This document shows, piece after piece, positions 12,817 through 20,504 of a DNA stretch of 20,544 nt; position 1 is the first letter of the stretch, and every line of letters starts with the position of its first letter. The notes below the pieces were generated by a model. The model was given only the letters and a program-made list of their open reading frames with translations, made no database searches and was not told the origin of the DNA. The stretch is from an uncultured Ruminococcus sp. (GTDB lineage Bacteria; Bacillota; Clostridia; Oscillospirales; Ruminococcaceae): positions 1-20,544 of the forward strand of contig CALANW010000139.1 of the NCBI GenBank assembly GCA_937926145.1, given 5' to 3'. The position numbers and the translations under genes are program-made.

Positions 12817-14007
12817 TTAGTTCTCCTTTGCTTTTTCAATTATTTTTTCATAGTCAAGCTCTTTTGCAAAAGGTATCTCGAACGGGTCATTGTAACGCAT
12901 TATGCGTTCATTTACAGCATAGCCTTTCAGCCCGTCAAAGCTTTGGAATTCGCCGTTTTCGTCCTTTATAAAGGTTTTGCCGTATTGCTCGATATTATAC
13001 AAAGAGTAGAAATAATTGCCTATAATACAAATATTAAAGTCTGCAAAATAAGCCTTTTCATCAGCATCAAGCGGCAGCTTTTCAAATATTTCGTCACGCT
13101 CCTCACGGGAAACCGTCACAGCCTCGGGGGTCACATACCCCTTTATTTCATCGTCCCATACGATAAGCCAAGCATTTGAAGCCTGTGCCATTGTCTGAAT
13201 AAGAAACGTCCCGTCAAGAATTTCATATTTGCGGAACTCACGGAGTTCAAACTCAAATTCGCCGTCATAATAGCTGAAATAATCTGCGCAGGATGAGTTG
13301 TTGCTCACGCCGCCATCAACCACAAACTGCGCAAAGCTCCCATAATTGAGGATATAAAAGTCTGCATTTGCCGCATATTTTTGACTTATTGTATAAAAAT
13401 TGCCATTATCTCCGCAGAGTACAACATCACAAGGCGTATTCGGGTCAACCGCACCCCAAACATTCTGCACCATTTCCTCGTCATTATTGTCAAAATCGGG
13501 TTCAAAGCTGAACAGAAACGCATACTCGTCCGAACCGTTCCCGTCAAGGTCGAAAGCCATCACCTTTGAACAGCAGACAGCAATCGCAGGCTCTCGGTCG
13601 GGCAGGCGGCTTTTGACCTCATCGTAAAGTTCGGTATAGACCTCGGAGGAAAGCAATGCTTCCTTTGCACTTTCAATAAGAGCCTTGTCGGCAAAGTCCT
13701 CCGCAGAAACAAGCCCCGTCTGCTCATATCCGCAGGAGAAAAACGGCGTATCGTCCGAAATTTCAGCGTATGTGCGGTCGGCTTTCCTGCTTTCTTCAAG
13801 CTCATAAAGCGTTGCAGTCTCGGCAGTTGTTATAATTGTGGTTTCAACCATTTCGACAGTCGTTTCATCCGCCGAAACAGCTTCGGAAACGGCTTCGGAC
13901 GAAACTGCGGCTGTAATGTCCGTCCGAACATTTTCATCGGTCTGATCTGCACAGGCGGCAAGGCAGATCGCAAGCACCACCGCAGGGATCATCTTTTTTA
14001 ATTTCAT
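12817..14007 (-). CDS. hypothetical lipoprotein
   Basis: A 396-residue secreted lipoprotein not recognised as a known family. The start MKLKKMIPAVVLAICLAAC has a basic n-region, hydrophobic core and LAAC lipobox with Cys19 as the expected lipidation site. A low-complexity Ser/Thr/Glu/Val-rich linker follows (about residues 20-65), then an acidic globular region. A segment VMAFDLDGNGSDEYAFLFSF resembles the DxDGNGxDE calcium-binding/FG-GAP-like loops seen in extracellular proteins; it appears once. I chose ATG 14007 because AAAGGA (14019-14014) is 6 bases upstream; upstream ATG 14022 and TTG 14028 are weaker. It sits between an MNT-type nucleotidyltransferase (54 bases upstream) and tatD (1 base downstream) on the same strand. 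Function unknown. Confidence 0.85.
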   Translation of the reverse strand: MKLKKMIPAVVLAICLAACADQTDENVRTDITAAVSSEAVSEAVSADETTVEMVETTIITTAETATLYELEESRKADRTYAEISDDTPFFSCGYEQTGLVSAEDFADKALIESAKEALLSSEVYTELYDEVKSRLPDREPAIAVCCSKVMAFDLDGNGSDEYAFLFSFEPDFDNNDEEMVQNVWGAVDPNTPCDVVLCGDNGNFYTISQKYAANADFYILNYGSFAQFVVDGGVSNNSSCADYFSYYDGEFEFELREFRKYEILDGTFLIQTMAQASNAWLIVWDDEIKGYVTPEAVTVSREERDEIFEKLPLDADEKAYFADFNICIIGNYFYSLYNIEQYGKTFIKDENGEFQSFDGLKGYAVNERIMRYNDPFEIPFAKELDYEKIIEKAKEN

Positions 14008-14061
14008 AGCAGTTCCTTTCATAGCCAATTTTTTTGATCTGCAAGCGCACGGCTGAAATTT

Positions 14062-14352
14062 TCATATTTTTTCATATAATAAGACCCCATCTCTGTCAAT
14101 TTCGGCTTTTAATTCATCTGATATCCCTTTATCAAGATCAACAACGTCAAACATAAGAAGTGTCCACGCCTTTTCTTCAAGGTCATAATAAAAATCAACA
14201 GCGTTTCCGCCGCTTACCGCAAGGTCAATATCGCTTCTTTCGGAATTTTGGCATCTTGCTCTTGAACCGAAAAGAATTACTTTTTTTATGCCGTTTTCCT
14301 TTGCAAGTCTGATTATATCTTCTTCAACTCTTTTTCCAAGGTCATATTTCAA
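14062..14352 (-). CDS. MNT-type nucleotidyltransferase domain protein (orphan)
   Basis: A 96-residue protein consisting of a minimal nucleotidyltransferase (MNT) domain of the DNA polymerase beta superfamily. Seen: VILFGSRARCQNSERSDIDLAV, the GSRARG-x5-SDIDL motif with the two metal-binding Asp residues, then FDVVDLDKGIS carrying the probable third Asp. In toxin-antitoxin pairs such MntA proteins AMPylate a HEPN-domain toxin, and the two genes are normally adjacent. No HEPN gene is seen next to it: downstream is a lipoprotein, upstream a repeat remnant. The start is TTG 14352, supported by a strong GGAGG (14366-14361) 8 bases upstream and the absence of an alternative ATG near it. Family confidence is high; role as an antitoxin is uncertain. 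Confidence 0.85.
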   Translation of the reverse strand: MKYDLGKRVEEDIIRLAKENGIKKVILFGSRARCQNSERSDIDLAVSGGNAVDFYYDLEEKAWTLLMFDVVDLDKGISDELKAEIDRDGVLLYEKI

Positions 14353-14379
14353 AGCAGGACACCTCCGTAAGAATAGTTT

Positions 14380-14408
14380 ATACTATCAACTTTGCCCTAT
14401 ACTGTAAA
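14380..14408 (-). promoter_or_regulatory. possible promoter of the MNT-lipoprotein-tatD group
   Basis: Minus strand TTTACA (14408-14403), 17-bp spacer, TAGTAT (14385-14380). The -10 is weaker than in other promoters of this window. Confidence 0.5.
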
Positions 14409-14424
14409 ATTGACATATCTTACC

Positions 14425-14505
14425 ATAGAGTACAGGTCGCCCGTCCTGTTTTTTGAACGGTATTTGTGACAGCGGGACGGGAAACCCGTCCCCTACATTA
14501 AAATA
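14425..14505 (-). repeat. family B remnant, copy B4
   Basis: Contains GGGACGGGAAACCCGTCCCC (from 14474) followed by TACATTAAAAT, matching the GGGACGGGAAAACCGTCCCC and TACAGAAAAT part of copy B3, and a second GACGGGCG-like arm nearby. The terminator hairpin and the stop-codon tract are absent, so it is a fragment. Confidence 0.5.
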
Positions 14506-14671
14506 TAGTGGTTATGACGATAAAAACAAATATTATACTATCATTCTATCATTTTTGCCCGATGCTGTCAATTATTAATGGAAGTATTGACTTTAATACC
14601 CGTTTTATGTCATTTTGCAAAGTTTTTGACCGCCTTAATCGTTTGAAATTGTGAACTTTTTTGATACCCCC

Positions 14672-14700
14672 TTGAAATGTCTGTGTGAAAATGATACAAT
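14672..14700 (+). promoter_or_regulatory. sigma-A promoter of cellobiose phosphorylase
   Basis: TTGAAA (14672-14677), 17-bp spacer, TACAAT (14695-14700). Transcription should begin near 14707, giving a leader of about 100 bases. Confidence 0.75.
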
Positions 14701-14713
14701 TGAAATAACAATG

Positions 14714-14727
14714 AAGAAACGATTACA
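14714..14727. promoter_or_regulatory. cre/LacI-like operator half-match
   Basis: AAGAAACGATTACA fits the central CG and the right half of the CcpA/LacI-family operator TGNNANCGNTNNCA but not its TG end. It lies just downstream of the expected transcription start, a usual repressor position. By-eye match only. Confidence 0.35.
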
Positions 14728-14764
14728 AGGCAATTTTATCCAAAGGGGTGCCTTTGCGTTTTTT
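14727..14764 (+). promoter_or_regulatory. candidate attenuator in cellobiose phosphorylase leader
   Basis: CAAAGG (14741-14746) and CCTTTG (14751-14756) form a short hairpin followed by CG and six T, a terminator-like shape. AAGGCA (14727-14732) can instead pair with TGCCTT (14749-14754), which uses the same bases, so the two folds exclude each other. The terminator stem is short (6 bp), hence modest confidence. Confidence 0.45.
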
Positions 14765-14808
14765 CAGAAAAATGTAAAAATATTAAGATTTCAAAGGAGC
14801 GTGTTCCC

Positions 14809-17205
14809 ATGAACTACGGACATTTTGACCTTGCAAATAAGGAATATGTCATCACAAATCCAGAAACTCCCGCACCTTGGGCGAACTACCTCGGTTCTCC
14901 CGAATACGGCGCTATCATCTCCAACAACGCAGGCGGTTACAGCTTCGTAAAGAGCGGCGCTAACGGTCGTGTTATCCGTTACCGTTTCAACTCCGTTGCA
15001 GTTGACCAGCCGGGACGTTATGTTTACATCAAGGACGGCGAAACAGGCGAATACTGGTCTGCTTCCTGGGCGCCTGTATGCAAGGATCTCGCTGAATTCA
15101 AGAGCGAATGCCGTCACGGTACTGCTTACACAGTTATCACTTCCGAATACAAGGGTATCAAGTCCGAAGTTACATACTATGTTCCAAAGGACGCTACTTA
15201 TGAAGTATGGGCTGCCAAGATCACAAACACTGACAGCAAGCCGAGAAAGCTTTCCGTTACAGGCTACTGCGAATTCGTAAACGACAACAACTACGAGCAG
15301 GATCAGGTAAACCTCCAGTACACACTCTTCATCACACGCACCTACTTCAAGGATAACTTTATCCTCCAGAAGCAGAACGAGATCTTCAAGAATCCTAACA
15401 ACGAGCGTTTCCTCGGCGTTGCCAAGGCTAAGGTAGATGCTTACTGCGGCGACCGTGATTCTTTCGTTGGTTCATACAGAAGCTATGCAAATCCTAAGGG
15501 CATCGAAGACGGTCTTAAGGGTCAGCTCAACTACAACACAAACTCCTGCGGCGCACTCCAGAGCGACATCGTTCTTCAGCCGGGCGAAACAAAGGAACTC
15601 ACTTATGTTCTCGGTCAGAAGCCCGAAGCTGTTGCTAAGGAAATTATCGCTAAGTACGAAAAGGCTGGCGTTGTTGAGGCTGAAGTTGAGGAACTCAAGA
15701 ACTACTGGCACGAAAAGCTCGGCAACCTTCAGGTAAATACTCCCGATGCCGACTTCAACAATATGGTAAACGTTTGGAACGCATACAACTGCTTCATCAC
15801 ATTCATCTGGTCAAGAGCAGCTTCATTCCAGTACTGCGGACTCAGAAACGGCTTCGGCTACCGTGATACCGTTCAGGATATCCAGGGTATCATTCACCTT
15901 GCTCCCGAAATGGCTAAGAAGCAGATCGAATTTATGCTTTCCGCACAGGTTACAAACGGCGCAGGACTTCCGCTCGTTAAATACACTCATAACGCAGGTC
16001 ACGAAAATCACCCTGACGAGAACGATGAGAACACAGCTTACGCTAAGGAAACAGGACACCCCTCTTACCGTGCTGACGATGCTCTTTGGCTCTTCCCGAC
16101 AATTTACAAGTACATCTCCGAAAGCGGCGACATCGCATTCCTCGATGAAGAAATTTTCTACGCTAATGACGAAGAAAAGGGTACAGTTTACGACCACCTT
16201 AAGAGAGCTATCATGTTCTCGATGAACCACCTCGGCAACCACGGTATGCCTGCAGGTCTTCACGCTGACTGGAACGACTGTCTCCGTCTTGGCAAGAAGG
16301 GCGAATCCACATTCGTTGCTTTCCAGCTCGTATATGCAGTTAAGATCCTCCGTGAATATGCAGTTCTCAAGAACGATGCTGACTACATCAAGCAGCTCGA
16401 TGATATCAAGGCTAAGCTCGACGAAATTCTCGCAGCTTGCTGGAACGAGGACAGGTGGATCAGAGGTTACAAGGAAGACGGCGCTGTTATCGGTCAGAGA
16501 ACAGACCCCGAAGCAAATATGTGGCTCAATCCGCAGTCATGGTCCGTTATCTCCGGCTTTGCAAGCAAGGAGCAGGCTGAAAAGGCTATGGACAGCGTTG
16601 AAAGAGAACTCAACACTCCTTACGGCGCAATGGTAATGTATCCTCCTTATGTTGAACACGGCTTCAACGGCGCACTTATGCAGTGCTTCAACAAGTGCAC
16701 AAAGGAAAATGCAGGTATCTTCTCTCAGCCACAGGGCTGGCTCATTCTTGCAGAATCCCTCCTCGGTCACGGCAACCGTGCTTATAAGTATTGGAAGGAA
16801 GCTGCTCCTGCAACATATAACGACAATGCAGACCACAGATGCCTCGAACCATACGTTTACGGTCAGTTCGTAGAGGGCAAGGACAGCCCATTCGCAGGCC
16901 GTGCACACGTTCATTGGCTCACAGGTACAGCATCCACAGTAATGGTAGGTACAGTTGAGGGTATCCTCGGTATGCGTCCGAACGCAGAGGGACTTGTAGT
17001 TAATCCTTCAATTCCTTCCGAATGGAAGTCTTACACAGTAGAAAAGACATTCAGAGGAAAGAAACTCAATATGACCTTCAACAATCCTAACGGCGCAGAA
17101 AGCGGCGTAGCAAGCGTAGTTCTCAACGGCGAAAAGCTCGAGGGCAACCTTATCCCTGCTGCAAAGCTTAAGGACGTTAACGAAGTTGTTGTTACACTCG
17201 GCTGA
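14809..17205 (+). CDS. cbp: cellobiose phosphorylase (GH94)
   Basis: A 798-residue glycoside hydrolase family 94 enzyme that splits cellobiose with phosphate into glucose 1-phosphate and glucose in the cytoplasm, saving ATP in cellulose users. Seen: N-terminal MNYGHFDLANKEYVITNPET and TPAPWANYLG typical of cellobiose phosphorylases, a beta-sandwich region to about residue 280, the barrel motif GLRNGFGYRDTVQDI, the catalytic segment HADWNDCLRLGKKGES at 485-500 with the general acid expected at D490, VMYPPYVEHG, and the C-terminal HWLTGTASTVMV. Length matches the family (about 800-815). ATG 14809 follows AAAGGAG (14793-14799). Codon choice (many CTC, ATC, AAG, GTT, GCT) suggests strong expression. 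Cellodextrin phosphorylases are longer (about 980), making that reading unlikely. It is transcribed alone, with no sugar transporter beside it here. Confidence 0.95.
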   Translation: MNYGHFDLANKEYVITNPETPAPWANYLGSPEYGAIISNNAGGYSFVKSGANGRVIRYRFNSVAVDQPGRYVYIKDGETGEYWSASWAPVCKDLAEFKSECRHGTAYTVITSEYKGIKSEVTYYVPKDATYEVWAAKITNTDSKPRKLSVTGYCEFVNDNNYEQDQVNLQYTLFITRTYFKDNFILQKQNEIFKNPNNERFLGVAKAKVDAYCGDRDSFVGSYRSYANPKGIEDGLKGQLNYNTNSCGALQSDIVLQPGETKELTYVLGQKPEAVAKEIIAKYEKAGVVEAEVEELKNYWHEKLGNLQVNTPDADFNNMVNVWNAYNCFITFIWSRAASFQYCGLRNGFGYRDTVQDIQGIIHLAPEMAKKQIEFMLSAQVTNGAGLPLVKYTHNAGHENHPDENDENTAYAKETGHPSYRADDALWLFPTIYKYISESGDIAFLDEEIFYANDEEKGTVYDHLKRAIMFSMNHLGNHGMPAGLHADWNDCLRLGKKGESTFVAFQLVYAVKILREYAVLKNDADYIKQLDDIKAKLDEILAACWNEDRWIRGYKEDGAVIGQRTDPEANMWLNPQSWSVISGFASKEQAEKAMDSVERELNTPYGAMVMYPPYVEHGFNGALMQCFNKCTKENAGIFSQPQGWLILAESLLGHGNRAYKYWKEAAPATYNDNADHRCLEPYVYGQFVEGKDSPFAGRAHVHWLTGTASTVMVGTVEGILGMRPNAEGLVVNPSIPSEWKSYTVEKTFRGKKLNMTFNNPNGAESGVASVVLNGEKLEGNLIPAAKLKDVNEVVVTLG

Positions 17206-17210
17206 TTTTC

Positions 17211-17465
17211 AATGCGTAATTCGTAATGCTTAATGCGGAATTATTTATACTCCGTTAGTTTGTAATGAAAATCGTAGGGGCAGATTCTATATCCGCCCCT
17301 ATGTAAACCCTATATTTACAGCAAATTTTCTGTAGGTGACGGGTTTCCCGTCCTGCGCCGCAAGGCGTTTTCTGACGAATTTGGAATTATTTGTGTTCCG
17401 CAAATTACCGCAAAATGACAGATTTCCTATCCTATACCGCAAAGTGTTTAGTATAAAAATAAACG
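17211..17465 (+). repeat. family B repeat, degenerate left arm (copy B2)
   Basis: Starts 5 bases after the cbp stop with AATGCGTAATTCGTAATGC, then TAGGGGCAGATTCTATATCC leading to GCCCCTA (a hairpin TAGGGGC/GCCCCTA), GTGACGGGTTTCCCGTCCTG, and a second weaker copy of the same order (GAATTTGGAATTATTTG onwards). It faces B3 across the terminator hairpin and forms the left half of a roughly 500-bp imperfect inverted repeat. Confidence 0.65.
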
Positions 17466-17512
17466 AACGACCCTGTTTTCAACGGTTTTTATCCGATGAA
17501 AACAGGGTCGTT
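17466..17512. terminator. bidirectional terminator between cbp and guaB
   Basis: A perfect 16-bp stem AACGACCCTGTTTTCA (17466-17481) / TGAAAACAGGGTCGTT (17497-17512) with a 15-base loop. T-rich tracts follow on both strands (TTTGTTTG on plus; CGTTTATTTTT on minus), fitting the two converging genes. Confidence 0.82.
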
Positions 17513-17706
17513 TTGTTTGCGAAAAATTTATATACTGAAAATCGCTTCGCGATTCGGGACGGGAAAACCGTCCCCTACAGAAAATTGCCGTAATTTTGTG
17601 TGTTGCCAACGGTCGGATATGGAATCCGCCCCTACGGAATTTTGTGCTTCGCGATAAATCAGCGGAACTAAAATAATTCCGAATTCCGCATTCCGAATTC
17701 CGAATT
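17513..17706 (-). repeat. family B repeat, copy B3 (inverted)
   Basis: On the minus strand it reads AATTCGGAATTCGGAATGCG, TTATTTTAGTTCCGC, GTAGGGGCGGATTCCATATC, CGTTGGCAACACACAAAATT, GGGGACGGTTTTCCCGTCCC and AATCGCGAAGCGATT, closely matching B1 (5861-6040). It begins about 4 bases after the guaB stop and ends at the shared terminator hairpin. Confidence 0.8.
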
Positions 17707-17710
17707 TAAT

Positions 17711-19186
17711 TTAGATCTGTGCCGAGTAGTTCGGAGCTTCCTTAGTGATATAAATATCATGTGGGTGAGATTCACGAAGACCTGCGCCCGTGATCTTGAC
17801 GAACTGAGCCTTTTCGTGAAGCTTTTCAATGGTTTCACAGCCTGTGTAACCCATACCCGAACGGATACCGCCGATAAGCTGGAAGATAGTGTCGGAAACA
17901 GGTCCCTTGTAAGGTACACGTCCTTCAACGCCCTCAGGAACAAGCTTTCTTGCGTTCTCCTGGAAATATCTGTCCTTTGAGCCGCAAGCCATTGCGCCAA
18001 GTGAACCCATTCCACGGTAAACCTTGAACTGTCTGCCCTGATAAATTTCTGTATCTCCCGGAGATTCCTCACAGCCTGCAAGGAGTGAGCCGAGCATTAC
18101 GACATTCGCACCTGCTGCGAGAGCCTTTACGATATCGCCCGAATACTTGATACCGCCGTCTGCGATAACGGGGATGCCGTGCTTAGCTGCTGCGCAAGCT
18201 GCATCGTAGATTGCTGTGATCTGCGGAACACCGATACCTGCAACAACTCGCGTTGTACAGATAGAGCCGGGTCCGATACCTACCTTTACGCAGTCAGCGC
18301 CGGCTTCGATAAGAGCTTCTGCTGCTTCTGCCGTTGCAATGTTGCCTGCGATAACGGGAGTGTTCGGGAATGCTTTCTTAACTTCGCGAACTGCGTTAAC
18401 GATGTTGATATTATGACCGTGAGCGGAGTCGAGAACGAGTACATCGACCTGAGCATCAACAAGAGCTTCTGCTCTTTCCATCATATTTGCCGCAACGCCG
18501 ATAGCAGCGCCGCAGAGGAGTCTGCCGGCCTTATCTCTTGCGGAGTTCGGGTACTGGACAGCCTTTTCAATATCCTTGATAGTGATAAGTCCCTTTAAAA
18601 TGCCGTTTTCATCAACGATAGGAAGCTTTTCGATCTTATGCTGCATAAGGATCTTCTGTGCGCCCTTGAGGTCTGTTCCTACGGGGGCGGTAACAAGGTT
18701 TTCCTTTGTCATAACTTCCTTGATAGGAGTTGAATAATCGGAGAGGAAGCGGAGATCTCTGTTTGTGAGGATTCCGACAAGCTTGCCCTTTTCATCAACT
18801 ATAGGAACGCCCGAAATTCTGTATTTGCCCATAAGTTCATCGGCTTCGGAAACGAGCTTGTCCGCTGTGAGCGAGAAAGGATTAACGATAACGCCGTTTT
18901 CGGAACGCTTTACCTTATCGACTTCATCTGCCTGCTTTTCGATAGACATATTCTTGTGGATAACGCCGATGCCGCCTTCACGGGCAATAGCGATAGCCAT
19001 ATTCGCTTCGGTTACGGTATCCATAGCGGAAGTGATGATAGGAGTGTTAAGATAGATGTCACCTGCAAGACGGGTTTTAAGGCTTACCATATTTGGTGTG
19101 CAGTTGGATTCAGCAGGGATAAGAAGTACGTCGTCAAAGGTCAGTCCTTCTTTGACGAACTTTTTGGACATATCGGTTTCAAGCAT
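17711..19186 (-). CDS. guaB: IMP dehydrogenase
   Basis: A 491-residue inosine-5'-monophosphate dehydrogenase, which oxidises IMP to XMP with NAD+, the committed step to guanine nucleotides. Seen: KEGLTFDDVLLIPAES near the N-terminus, NTPIITSAMDTVTEANMAIA, two CBS domains in tandem inserted at about residues 95-210 (ISGVPIVDEKGKLVGILTNR; KIEKLPIVDENGILKGLITI), the catalytic loop GIGPGSICTTRVVAG with Cys310, and the active-site flap (MGSLGAM; then RYFQ and VPEGVEGRVPYKG). Length is standard. ATG 19186 has AAGGAGGA at about 19201-19194, 8 bases upstream. It converges with cbp and its stop codon abuts a family B repeat. No guanine riboswitch is visible in its short leader. Confidence 0.97.
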   Translation of the reverse strand: MLETDMSKKFVKEGLTFDDVLLIPAESNCTPNMVSLKTRLAGDIYLNTPIITSAMDTVTEANMAIAIAREGGIGVIHKNMSIEKQADEVDKVKRSENGVIVNPFSLTADKLVSEADELMGKYRISGVPIVDEKGKLVGILTNRDLRFLSDYSTPIKEVMTKENLVTAPVGTDLKGAQKILMQHKIEKLPIVDENGILKGLITIKDIEKAVQYPNSARDKAGRLLCGAAIGVAANMMERAEALVDAQVDVLVLDSAHGHNINIVNAVREVKKAFPNTPVIAGNIATAEAAEALIEAGADCVKVGIGPGSICTTRVVAGIGVPQITAIYDAACAAAKHGIPVIADGGIKYSGDIVKALAAGANVVMLGSLLAGCEESPGDTEIYQGRQFKVYRGMGSLGAMACGSKDRYFQENARKLVPEGVEGRVPYKGPVSDTIFQLIGGIRSGMGYTGCETIEKLHEKAQFVKITGAGLRESHPHDIYITKEAPNYSAQI

Positions 19187-19229
19187 GAAAAGATCCTCCT
19201 TTTAAATTCGTTAATTATATATTTTATTT

Positions 19230-19258
19230 AGTTTACTACTTTATCGGCGCAAGGTCAA
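19230..19258 (-). promoter_or_regulatory. sigma-A promoter of guaB
   Basis: Minus strand TTGACC (19258-19253), 17-bp spacer, TAAACT (19235-19230), about 43 bases before the guaB ATG. Confidence 0.65.
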
Positions 19259-19404
19259 GTGCATTTTTGTTAAATCGTGTGTAGAATTTTGTCCACGGGT
19301 GACGGAATTTTTTGTGCAAGCTGTTATGCAAGGCTAATCAACGGCAGAAAAATACCTCAAAACAACGCATTTACGATGATTTTACTTCGTTGTGTTAATA
19401 TATT

Positions 19405-20343
19405 TCACAGCGAAAATTTATCACCCTGAAATGTCCCTCTGCGTGCGAATTCAAGGTCGATGCTGTTCATAACGCGCTTTTTGTCAAGCGTCCACCGCGG
19501 TGCGATGAGGTCGGATTTCGCACCGTCCCCCGTTATTCGCTCGATAATAGTTTCGGGCGGCATCATTTCTATCTGATCGCAGACGAGCGAAGCGTATTCC
19601 TCGGCAGAAAGAAGCGGAAACGGCGTGCGCTCATATTCCTCTGCAAGCTTTGTCCCCTTTATTATGTGGAGCATATGAATCTTTAATGCGTGTGGACGAA
19701 GCGAAGCCGCCGCTTTTGCAGTTTCGAGCATCATTTCACGGCTCTCATCGGGCAGACCGTCAATAATGTGAACGCAGACGTTTATCCCGCGCGAAGCAAG
19801 CATCTCATATCCCCGCAGAAAGTCAGCATAGCTGTGACAGCGGTTCAAACGCTCGGCGGTTTTGTCAAAAATCGTCTGCAAGCCAAGTTCAACAACAAGG
19901 TAAGTCCGCTTTGAAAGCTCCTCAAGATAATCAGCCGCTTCATCGGAAATGCAGTCGGGGCGCGTTGAAACAGCCAGTCCGACAGTGTTCGGCAGGGTCA
20001 GAGCCTTTTCAAATAAACAGCGAAGCTTTTCGATGCTCCCGTAAGTGTTCGTGTTCGCCTGAAAATACGGAATGTAAAGCGGTTCGCCCCACTTTTTGAT
20101 AAGCTTTGAGCGAACCTCGTCGAACTGTACCTCAATCGGAACGCTTGGGTCGCCGCCGAAGTCACCACTCCCCGAAGCCGAGCAGAACGTGCAGCCGCCA
20201 ACACCCTTTGAACCGTCACGGTTCGGGCAGGTGAAATTTCCGTTGAGCGAAACCTTGACAGCCTTTCTGCCGAAGCGTTTTTTCAGATAGTAGCTCTGCG
20301 TGTGGTAATGTTTGTTTGTATCGGAATAAATGAAATCTGACAT
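19405..20343 (-). CDS. TIGR01212-type radical SAM protein (YhcC-like)
   Basis: A 312-residue radical SAM protein of the TIGR01212/YhcC family, whose function is not settled in general. Seen: the family start YYLKKRFGRKAVKVSLNGNF, then CPNRDGSKGVGGCTFC, a C-x11-C-x2-C cluster motif longer than the standard C-x3-C-x2-C and typical of this family; PYFQANTNTYG; AVSTRPDCI; ELGLQTIFDKT; INVCVHIIDGLPDE; and LKIHMLHIIKGTKLAEEY. ATG 20343 has AAAGG about 9 bases upstream and a consensus promoter just beyond. It lies 218 bases upstream of guaB on the same strand, and guaB has its own promoter, so they are probably separate units. Confidence 0.9.
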   Translation of the reverse strand: MSDFIYSDTNKHYHTQSYYLKKRFGRKAVKVSLNGNFTCPNRDGSKGVGGCTFCSASGSGDFGGDPSVPIEVQFDEVRSKLIKKWGEPLYIPYFQANTNTYGSIEKLRCLFEKALTLPNTVGLAVSTRPDCISDEAADYLEELSKRTYLVVELGLQTIFDKTAERLNRCHSYADFLRGYEMLASRGINVCVHIIDGLPDESREMMLETAKAAASLRPHALKIHMLHIIKGTKLAEEYERTPFPLLSAEEYASLVCDQIEMMPPETIIERITGDGAKSDLIAPRWTLDKKRVMNSIDLEFARRGTFQGDKFSL

Positions 20344-20370
20344 TTTTGGTTTACCTTTGCTTTTTTCTTA

Positions 20371-20399
20371 ATTATAAAGGCATTTTATTGAAAAGTCAA
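20371..20399 (-). promoter_or_regulatory. sigma-A promoter of the radical SAM gene
   Basis: Minus strand TTGACT (20399-20394), 17-bp spacer, TATAAT (20376-20371), about 28 bases before the start codon. Confidence 0.85.
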
Positions 20400-20423
20400 C
20401 GGGATAGTGTGCGCTTGGTTTCG

Positions 20424-20453
20424 GAAAAATAAAATGCAGTCCATGAACTGCAT
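20424..20453 (-). terminator. terminator of a minus-strand gene beyond the window
   Basis: ATGCAGT (20434-20440) and ACTGCAT (20447-20453) form a perfect 7-bp stem with a 6-base loop; on the minus strand it is followed by TTTATTTTT. It probably ends a transcription unit entering from the right. Confidence 0.6.
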
Positions 20454-20504
20454 ACAGACTATTGAAGAAGCGTATTATTGAAAAAAGTTGCACAAATTTC
20501 AAAG

